This document shows positions 57,673-64,000 of a stretch of DNA of 64,000 bases, one piece after another (position 1 is the first letter of the stretch; each line of letters starts with the position of its first letter). Under the pieces are notes generated by a model. The model was not told the origin of the DNA. It saw only the letters and a list, made by a program, of their open reading frames with translations, and did no database searches. The DNA lies in assembly GCF_036607905.1 (NCBI RefSeq), contig NZ_CP144555.1, forward strand, positions 2,666,001-2,730,000, written 5' to 3'. This DNA comes from Streptomyces sp. SCSIO 75703 (GTDB lineage Bacteria > Actinomycetota > Actinomycetes > Streptomycetales > Streptomycetaceae). Position numbers and translations under genes: made by a program.

Positions 57673-58110
57673 GCACCGGTCGCGCGGCCCGTCCGCCGCC
57701 TGCCCGCCCCGGCGCCGGCCGCCCACCGCCCGCCCCGCGCCCCGCGCCCCGCGGAAACCACCCCGCGGACACCCGCCCGGCAGACCGCCTCGCGCCCCGC
57801 GCCGGAAACACCCGTAGCCCCGGAGCCCCGCACCGGAAACCACCCGAGGTCCCGGCCCCGGGCCGGAAACCGCCCCCCGGGGCCGCGCCGGAGTCCGCGC
57901 GGATTCCGCTTCGGAGCCGAACACCACCCGGCGAAAGTCGAACGCGCATCGAACACAATGCCAAAGTCGCGCCCGCCGTCCCCCAAATCACGGCCGATTG
58001 CCCGTTTCCTTCAGGCGTGAAACCTGCAGAAGATTGTCCCGCCGCCATACCGCCGGGTACAGTCGCCGCACTGCTCTGGCAGCCCTGTTGTCGAGGCGAA
58101 AGAGAAGTTG
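57673..58110. other. Intergenic region upstream of the M23 peptidase gene
   Basis: A 438-bp gap. The first half is Pro/Arg-codon-like G+C-rich DNA with no supported gene; it contains repeats of CGGAAACCACCC. From 57900 on it is less G+C-rich and should contain the peptidase promoter. I looked for a ydaO (c-di-AMP) riboswitch and saw none. Confidence 0.5.
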
Positions 58111-59778
58111 GTGAACGACCGTCACCCGTCGGGGACCATGACCACCCCGGCCCCGGCTTCCGACGCCGATCCGGCGCAGTACGCGTCCTACGGCACCGGG
58201 GAAGCCCAGTACGGCGACCTCACCACGTACGGCGACTACGACGCCACCGGTTATGCGACCGGGGCCCCCACGGGGACGTACGCCGCGGACCCCCTCTTCG
58301 GCAGCATGCCCGACGCGGGGACCGGCGGTTACGCGACCTCGGGGAACTACGACGCCACCCCCTGGACGTCCGGCGCCCCGCAGTCCTACGACCCGTACGC
58401 CGCCCAGCAACAGGCGGTCTACGACAGCGGTTCCTACGACGCGACCGCCTGGACCGCCGGTTACCGGCAGCCCGCCCACCAGGAGGGCGCCGACGCGAGC
58501 GGCCAGTGGGACACGGGCGCCTGGCAGCAGCCCGACCCGTCGGGCGAACCGGCCGACCGGACCCAGCAGTGGGACTGGAACGCCCAGACCTTCGACACGG
58601 GCACCTTCGAGACGCGGCACCCGGCGACGCAGACCTTCGACGGACAACACCTCGACACCCAGTCCCTCGACACCCAGTCCTTCGAGGCGCAGTCCTTCGG
58701 CGACCGCCAGACCGGCGGGCAGCCCTTCGGCGCGCAGGACTTCGGCGCGCAGGACTTCGAGGCACCGGGCTTCGGGACGGGCGCGTTCGCGGCCGGAGCG
58801 TACGACTCCGGTGCCTACGACGCCACGCAGTGGAACACGGGCGGCCCGGCGGAACCCGCCGACGGCCCCGCGCCCGCCGCCGCGCCCCACGCCGAGGACG
58901 ACGTCCACCCGCACGACGCGGACCGCCCGCACGAGGACGACCTGGCCGCCACCGGCGAACTCCCCGCCGTGGACCCCCTCCTGGACGGCCAGGAGGACAT
59001 CACCCCGAGCGTCCCCGCCGCCCGCGGCGGCGCCCCGCGCTCCCGCCGCCGCCAGCCCGCCCGGCGTTCGGCGCTGCTGACCATCGCCGTGCCCTCGGCC
59101 TGCGTGATGAGCGTGGCCGGTATCGCCGCGGCCTCCGTCGGCGGGCTCTCCGGCGAGGACAAGGACACCTCGGCACAGGCGGCCGACACCAAGGCGGCCC
59201 CCGTGGCCCCGTCCACCGCCAACAACAAGCTCAACACCCAGCTCGCCAACGTCGCCGCGGGCGCCACGGACTTCGCCGACCGGGCCAGCCGCACCCAGGA
59301 ACGCATCGACCTCAAGGCCGAGCAGGCCGCCGAGAAGAAGCGGGCGGCGGAGGAGGCGGCGCGCAAGGAACGGCTGCGCCCCAAGTTCGCGCTCCCGGTG
59401 GCGCAGCACGGCCTCAGCGCCTTCTACGGCCAGGCGGGCGTCAACTGGATGTCCCGGCACACCGGCATCGACTTCCCCGTCACCTACGGCACGACGGTGA
59501 TGGCGGCGACCGACGGCACGGTCCGCACCCAGTACAACAGCGCGTACGGGAACATGGCGATCGTCACCGCGAAGGACGGTACGGAGACGTGGTACTGCCA
59601 CCTCTCCAGCTATCAGGTCCCCTCGGGCACCGTCGTCAAGGCCGGTGAGCCGATCGCCTTCTCCGGCAGCTCCGGCAACTCGACCGGCCCCCACCTGCAC
59701 TTCGAGGTGCGGCCCGGCGGCGGCTCGGCGATCGACCCGCTGACCTGGCTGCGCAGCCACGGCCTCAACCCCTCCTGA
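58111..59778 (+). CDS. M23 peptidase with long disordered aromatic-repeat N-terminus
   Basis: A 555-residue protein. The first 290 residues or so are low-complexity and lie inside the cell: first Tyr/Gly/Asp-rich, then degenerate five-residue units such as HLDTQ-SLDTQ-SFEAQ and PFGAQ-DFGAQ-DFEAP. One membrane helix (LLTIAVPSACVMSVAGIAAA) and a charged coiled coil (AEKKRAAEEAARKERL) lead to a LytM/M23 metallopeptidase with HTGIDFP (HxxxD) and HLHFEV (HxH). It should cut peptidoglycan cross-links. Start GTG at 58111; TTG at 58108 is possible. Confidence 0.88.
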   Translation: MNDRHPSGTMTTPAPASDADPAQYASYGTGEAQYGDLTTYGDYDATGYATGAPTGTYAADPLFGSMPDAGTGGYATSGNYDATPWTSGAPQSYDPYAAQQQAVYDSGSYDATAWTAGYRQPAHQEGADASGQWDTGAWQQPDPSGEPADRTQQWDWNAQTFDTGTFETRHPATQTFDGQHLDTQSLDTQSFEAQSFGDRQTGGQPFGAQDFGAQDFEAPGFGTGAFAAGAYDSGAYDATQWNTGGPAEPADGPAPAAAPHAEDDVHPHDADRPHEDDLAATGELPAVDPLLDGQEDITPSVPAARGGAPRSRRRQPARRSALLTIAVPSACVMSVAGIAAASVGGLSGEDKDTSAQAADTKAAPVAPSTANNKLNTQLANVAAGATDFADRASRTQERIDLKAEQAAEKKRAAEEAARKERLRPKFALPVAQHGLSAFYGQAGVNWMSRHTGIDFPVTYGTTVMAATDGTVRTQYNSAYGNMAIVTAKDGTETWYCHLSSYQVPSGTVVKAGEPIAFSGSSGNSTGPHLHFEVRPGGGSAIDPLTWLRSHGLNPS

Positions 59779-59848
59779 GCCGGGCCCCTTCACCACGCGG
59801 CGTCGGCATGCCCCAGGTGGGCGGTAACGCGTGGGCCGGCCCGCCGGT

Positions 59849-59876
59849 CCGGGTCCCGTTCCACCGCGGGACCCGG
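59849..59876. terminator. Bidirectional terminator, M23 / pcrA
   Basis: A 10-bp perfect stem (CCGGGTCCCG at 59849-59858 and complement at 59867-59876) with an 8-base loop between two converging genes. Confidence 0.65.
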
Positions 59877-59914
59877 CCACTCCCCTCCGCCCCGTGCTCA
59901 GCCGGCGCGCGGCC

Positions 59915-62395
59915 TCACAGCTTCTCCACCGGCGCGTACCGCAGCAGCAGCCGCTTCGGCTTGGTGTCGCCGAAGTCGACCGTCGCCTCCGCGTTCGCCC
60001 CGGTGCCCTTGACCCCGACCACCGTGCCCAGCCCGAACTGGTCGTGGGTGACGCGGTCGCCGACCGCGAGCGAGACCGTCGGCTTCTCGGCCGTGCGCCG
60101 GGTGGCGAACCCGGACGCGCCCGACGCCGAGGACCGGGAGCGCGAGGAGGACAGCGAGGCGGCCACCGCCGAGACCGGACCCGCGGCCTGCCCGGCGCCA
60201 CCGGTCCGCTTCCACTCCAGGTGCGGGGCCGGGATCTCCTCCAGGAACCGCGAGGGCGGGTTGTACGAGGGCTGGCCCCAGGCGCTGCGCAGCGTCGACC
60301 GGGTGAGGTACAGCCGCTCGCGGGCGCGGGTGATGCCCACGTAGGCCAGGCGGCGCTCCTCCTCCAGTTCCTTGGTCTGGCCGAGGGCGCGCATGTGCGG
60401 GAAGACGCCGTCCTCCATGCCGGTGAGGAAGACGACCGGGAACTCCAGGCCCTTGGCCGTGTGCAGGGTCATGAGGGTGACGACGCCGTCGCCCTCCTCC
60501 TCGTCCGGGATCTGGTCGGAGTCGGCGACCAGGGCGACCTGTTCGAGGAAGTCGGCCAGGGTGCCGCCGTCCTCGCTCTCGGCCCGCTCCTGCTCGAACT
60601 CCAGGGCGACGGCGGCGAGTTCCTGGAGGTTCTCGATGCGGGTCTCGTCCTGCGGGTCGCTGGACGCCTGTAGCTCGGCCAGGTACCCGGTGCGTTCGAG
60701 TATGGCCTCCAGCACCGTCGCCGGTCCGGCACCGGACTCGACGATGGTGCGCAGGTCCTCCATGAGGGTGTTGAACCGCTTGACGGCGTTGGCCGAGCGG
60801 GCGGCCATGCCGTACGCCTCGTCGACCCGGCGCAGCGCCTGCGGGAAGCTGATCCGCTCCCGCTGGGCGAGCGCGTCGATCATGGCTTCGGCGCGGTCGC
60901 CGATGCCGCGCTTGGGGACGTTGAGGATGCGGCGCAGCGGCACCGAGTCCTCGGGGTTGGCGAGCACCCGCAGGTAGGCCAGGACGTCGCGGACCTCCTT
61001 GCGCTCGTAGAAGCGGACACCGCCGACGACCTTGTAGGGCAGGCCGACGCGGATGAAGACCTCTTCGAAGACGCGGGACTGGGCGTTGGTGCGGTAGAAG
61101 ACGGCGACGTCGCCTGCCTTCGCCTCGCCCGCGTCGGTGAGCCGGTCGATCTCGTCGGCGACGAACTGGGCCTCGTCGTGCTCGGTGTCGGCGACGTACC
61201 CGGTGATCTGCGAGCCGGCGCCCTGGTTGGTCCACAGGTTCTTCGGGCGGCGGGACTCGTTGCGTTCGATGACCGCGTTGGCGGCGCTGAGGATGGTCTG
61301 CGTGGAGCGGTAGTTCTGCTCCAGCAGGATGGTCGTCGCGTCCGGGTAGTCCTCCTCGAACTGGAGGATGTTGCGGATGTTGGCGCCGCGGAAGGCGTAG
61401 ATCGACTGGTCGGCGTCGCCCACCACGCACAGCTCGGCCGGCGGGACCTCGGCCTCCGGCGGCACGTCGACCGGGTGCTCCGACGCGCTGCCGACCAGCT
61501 CGCGGACGAGGGCGTACTGGGCGTGGTTGGTGTCCTGGTACTCGTCGACGAGGACGTGCCGGAAGCGGCGGCGGTAGTGCTCGGAGACGTCCGGGAAGGC
61601 GCGCAGCAGGTGGACCGTCGTCATGATCAGGTCGTCGAAGTCGAGGGCGTTGGCCTCGCGCAGCCGCGACTGGTACAGCGCGTACGCCTGGGCGAGCGTC
61701 TTCTCGAAACCGTCGGCCGCCTGGGCGGCGAAGTCCTCCTCGTCGATCAGCTCGTTCTTGAGGTTGCTGACCTTGGCGCTGAAGGACTTGGGCGGGAAGC
61801 GCTTGGGGTCCAGGTCGAGGTCGCGGCAGACCAGGGCCATCAGGCGCTTGGAGTCGGCCGCGTCGTAGATCGAGAAGGACGAGGTGAAGCCGAGCCGCTT
61901 GGACTCCCGGCGCAGGATGCGCACGCAGGCGCTGTGGAAGGTCATCACCCACATCGCGTGGGCGCGCGGGCCGACGAGTTGCTCCACGCGCTCCTTCATC
62001 TCGCCCGCGGCCTTGTTGGTGAAGGTGATCGCGAGGATCTGGCCGGGGTGGACGCCGCGCGCGGAGAGCAGGTGGGCGACGCGGTGGGTGAGCACCCGGG
62101 TCTTGCCGGAGCCGGCTCCGGCCACGATGAGCAGGGGGGAGCCGGAGTGGACGACGGCGGCGCGCTGGTTCTCGTTGAGCCCGTCGAGGAGCGCGGCGGG
62201 GTCCAGGGCGGGGCGCGGCGCCCCGTCCCGGTAGTGCGTGTCGCGGTCCGGCGGCGCGTCGAACTGCCCGCCGAACAGATCGTGCGGCACCGGCTCCGGC
62301 GCGTGCTCGTCCTCGGGCGGCGGCGGTGGCTCCTCCTCGTGACCGCGGGAGGTCTGGAGGCTCGCCAGGAAGTGTTCGTCAAAGAGGCTGCTCAT
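59915..62395 (-). CDS. pcrA: UvrD/PcrA-type ATP-dependent DNA helicase
   Basis: An 826-residue superfamily 1A helicase for DNA repair and for clearing RecA or transcription complexes. An acidic/Pro N-terminal extension of about 65 residues precedes the helicase core. Motifs: Q motif LNENQRAAV, Walker A VAGAGSGKTR (91-100), Walker B VLVDEYQDTN, motif III-like VGDADQSIYAFRGA, motif VI YVGITRARERLYL. The C-terminus has a Tudor-like piece (VGDRVTHDQFGLGTVVGV) that binds RNA polymerase in relatives. The ATG at 62395 is the natural start. Confidence 0.95.
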   Translation of the reverse strand: MSSLFDEHFLASLQTSRGHEEEPPPPPEDEHAPEPVPHDLFGGQFDAPPDRDTHYRDGAPRPALDPAALLDGLNENQRAAVVHSGSPLLIVAGAGSGKTRVLTHRVAHLLSARGVHPGQILAITFTNKAAGEMKERVEQLVGPRAHAMWVMTFHSACVRILRRESKRLGFTSSFSIYDAADSKRLMALVCRDLDLDPKRFPPKSFSAKVSNLKNELIDEEDFAAQAADGFEKTLAQAYALYQSRLREANALDFDDLIMTTVHLLRAFPDVSEHYRRRFRHVLVDEYQDTNHAQYALVRELVGSASEHPVDVPPEAEVPPAELCVVGDADQSIYAFRGANIRNILQFEEDYPDATTILLEQNYRSTQTILSAANAVIERNESRRPKNLWTNQGAGSQITGYVADTEHDEAQFVADEIDRLTDAGEAKAGDVAVFYRTNAQSRVFEEVFIRVGLPYKVVGGVRFYERKEVRDVLAYLRVLANPEDSVPLRRILNVPKRGIGDRAEAMIDALAQRERISFPQALRRVDEAYGMAARSANAVKRFNTLMEDLRTIVESGAGPATVLEAILERTGYLAELQASSDPQDETRIENLQELAAVALEFEQERAESEDGGTLADFLEQVALVADSDQIPDEEEGDGVVTLMTLHTAKGLEFPVVFLTGMEDGVFPHMRALGQTKELEEERRLAYVGITRARERLYLTRSTLRSAWGQPSYNPPSRFLEEIPAPHLEWKRTGGAGQAAGPVSAVAASLSSSRSRSSASGASGFATRRTAEKPTVSLAVGDRVTHDQFGLGTVVGVKGTGANAEATVDFGDTKPKRLLLRYAPVEKL

Positions 62396-62858
62396 CGCTC
62401 TACGAGTCTAGGGCGCCCCACCGACAAGCGGTCCCCGCCCCGGGAATCGTCCCGGGCCCGGCGACGCGCACGCCCCGCGACCAGCCCGAACACGAGGAGT
62501 GACGGGCACGGGAAGGTCACGAAAACGTATCGGGCATATCACCCGCCAACCTTCACACGGGCCACACGCGTTGGCTACGGTGCGGGCAGGCCGCACGACC
62601 CCCTCCGGCGAACGTCGCCGGTCCGCGCGGCCTCCGCCGAGTCCGGCGTGCCCCCGCGGCGCCCGGCGCCGGGGACCCGGCCGGGACCGGACCGGCCGCC
62701 CGCACCCGGGCAGCGCACCGGCCACCGGCCGCCCGCACCCGGGCACCGGGCCGTGGCCGGCCCTCCCGCACCGACCGCGGCCCCTCCCCCGGAGCCCGGC
62801 CGCCCCGGGAGCGCCCCCCCGCCCCCGGGCAGGCGGACACGGGAAGGAGTCGTCTCCC
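62396..62858. promoter_or_regulatory. Divergent region, pcrA / NlpC-P60
   Basis: A 463-bp gap with promoters for both. An A/T-richer stretch is at 62500-62575 (ACGAAAACGTATCGGGCATATC). At 62690-62760 a 21-bp sequence beginning CCGGCCGCCCGCACCCGGGCA occurs twice. No gene was found. Confidence 0.5.
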
Positions 62859-64000
62859 TTGGCGTCGCACCGCACGTCGCGTGCCCCCGGCCCCCGCGCG
62901 GCGGGTCTGCGGACCCCCGCCCTCGCCACCGCCGCCCTCACCTCGGTCGCCCTGCTCTCCCAGACGGCCGGCGCCTCCCCCTCGCCGGACGGCAGGCCGA
63001 GCCTGGAGGAGGTCGAGCGGAAGGTCGGCGACCTGTACCGCCAGGCCGGTTCGGCGACCGAGAAGTACAACGCGGCCCAGGAGAAGACGGCCAAGCAGCG
63101 CAAGCGGGTCGACGCCCTCCTGGACGACGTGGCGCGAAGCACCCAGCGGCTCAACGACGCCCGTGAGGAGCTGGGCGCCTACGCCTCCGCCCAGTACCGC
63201 ACCGGTGCCGCGGCCCCGGACATCGCCACCTTCCTGCTGGCCGACTCCCCCGAGCAGTACCTCGACCGCGCCCAGGTGATGGAACGGCTCACCAGCCGCC
63301 AGAAGGGCGCGGTCGACGACTTCGTCACCCGGCAGGCGGAGACGATGGAGAAGCGCCGGGAGGCCGCGGAGCACCTGGAGGCGCTCACCGCATCCCAGCG
63401 GGACCTGAGGACCGCCAAGGCCACCGTGCAGAAGAAGCTGGCCACCGCCCGCGAACTGCTCTCCACGCTCACCGCCGAGGAGAAGGCCCGGCTCGCCGAG
63501 ATCGAGCGGCAAAAGCAGGAGCGGGCGGCCCGCGAGGCCGCCGAACTGGCCCGGCGGCAGGCCGCCGAACGGGCACGGCAGACCCCCGGGCCCGCCCCCG
63601 CGCCCACCCCGGCGGCCCCGGCGCCGGACACCGGCACCGGGCAGGCCCCCGCCCCGGACACCTCGTACGACGCCAAGGCCGCCAAGGCGCTCGCCTACGC
63701 CCGCGCGCAGATGGGCAAGCCCTACGTCTGGGGCGCCACCGGCCCCGGTTCCTACGACTGCTCCGGGCTGACGCAGGCCGCCTGGAAGGCCGCCGGCGTC
63801 TCGCTGCCGCGCACCACCTACGACCAGGTCGGCGCCGGCACCACGGTCCCCCTCTCCGAGGCCCGCCCCGGCGACCTGGTCTTCTTCTACGAGGACCTCG
63901 GCCACGTCGGCCTCTACATCGGCAACGGCATGATGATCCACGCCCCGAAGCCGGGCACGTACGTCCGCGAGGAGTCGGTCTTCTACGACGGCGAGTCGTC
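62859..64000 (+). CDS. Secreted NlpC/P60 peptidoglycan hydrolase, 3' end outside window
   Basis: The first 380 residues of a secreted endopeptidase. The signal peptide (LATAALTSVALLSQTAGA) is followed by a long coiled coil (residues about 45-240, for example RLAEIERQKQERAAREAAEL), a Pro/Ala linker and the NlpC/P60 domain with the catalytic YDCSGLTQAAW Cys and GHVGLYIGNG His. It resembles RipA-like cell-wall hydrolases of actinobacteria. The start is TTG at 62859 behind GGAAGGAG (62842-62849). The gene runs off the right end. Confidence 0.92.
   Translation, partial: MASHRTSRAPGPRAAGLRTPALATAALTSVALLSQTAGASPSPDGRPSLEEVERKVGDLYRQAGSATEKYNAAQEKTAKQRKRVDALLDDVARSTQRLNDAREELGAYASAQYRTGAAAPDIATFLLADSPEQYLDRAQVMERLTSRQKGAVDDFVTRQAETMEKRREAAEHLEALTASQRDLRTAKATVQKKLATARELLSTLTAEEKARLAEIERQKQERAAREAAELARRQAAERARQTPGPAPAPTPAAPAPDTGTGQAPAPDTSYDAKAAKALAYARAQMGKPYVWGATGPGSYDCSGLTQAAWKAAGVSLPRTTYDQVGAGTTVPLSEARPGDLVFFYEDLGHVGLYIGNGMMIHAPKPGTYVREESVFYDGES

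Noticed and set aside
57900-58110. Possible ydaO (c-di-AMP) riboswitch before the M23 peptidase, and before the NlpC/P60 gene (62396-62858)
   Set aside because: These riboswitches often precede Streptomyces wall hydrolases, but I could not find the conserved blocks. A covariance search would be decisive.

Overview
The window is chromosomal DNA of a Streptomyces or very close relative. The evidence is the very high G+C, the GTG/TTG starts with purine-rich Shine-Dalgarno sequences, a rare TTA codon, WhiJ-type regulator sets, and a gene order (sdhAB, dacC-like, trpS, glyA, mdh, folD, purNH, sucCD, icmB-like, pcrA, NlpC/P60) that matches, as I recall it, the S. coelicolor core from about SCO4856 down to SCO4796. 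Most of it is core metabolism, interrupted by small accessory blocks.

Layout. 1-2971: end of sdhA, sdhB, a VOC protein and a TetR regulator. 2990-6903: metallophosphoesterase, small membrane protein, D-Ala-D-Ala carboxypeptidase, BrkB/YihY-like protein. 6891-11076: a decaprenyl-phosphoryl-arabinose type locus (GtrA-like, decaprenyl-phosphate phosphoribosyltransferase, PAP2 phosphatase; divergently DprE1 and DprE2 homologues). 11139-14494: 2H phosphoesterase, trpS, and glyA with a ZTP (pfl) riboswitch in its leader. 14727-22066: a choline/glycine-betaine operon (aldehyde dehydrogenase, GMC oxidoreductase, ABC ATPase, double permease, lipoprotein). 22340-27877: mdh, a membrane-anchored XRE/DUF2690 protein, folD-DUF3017, and a small membrane protein.

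27892-32414: two identical 84-bp copies of a terminator enclose a lower-G+C island. It carries NUDIX, SAH-hydrolase-like, XRE/TPR-like regulator and YdcF-like genes plus a broken WbqC fragment and a broken NUDIX fragment. This is the best candidate for an undescribed accessory system. 32461-34772: an FHA protein translationally coupled to a Ser/Thr kinase that is fused, through a membrane segment, to a lysozyme-like transglycosylase domain; the kinase gene contains a TTA codon, which implies bldA dependence. 34872-37128: a secreted I36-like protein, then a WhiJ-type set (DUF397, XRE/DUF5753, small protein, anti-sigma-like ATPase).

37179-46444: purH-purN, a membrane protein, a PerM-like/DUF6350 protein, an HTH plus sigma-like fusion, and sucD-sucC. 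46778-55239: a MoxR, vWA, DUF5682, SWIM, DUF5691 cassette. 55818-64000: icmB-like B12 protein, lipase, M23 peptidase, PcrA helicase, and the start of an NlpC/P60 hydrolase.

Together the window covers TCA-cycle enzymes (SdhAB, Mdh, SucCD), one-carbon and purine metabolism (GlyA, FolD, PurN, PurH, with ZTP sensing at glyA), osmoprotection by betaine, and cell-envelope biology. No rRNA, tRNA, CRISPR array or intact insertion sequence was seen.
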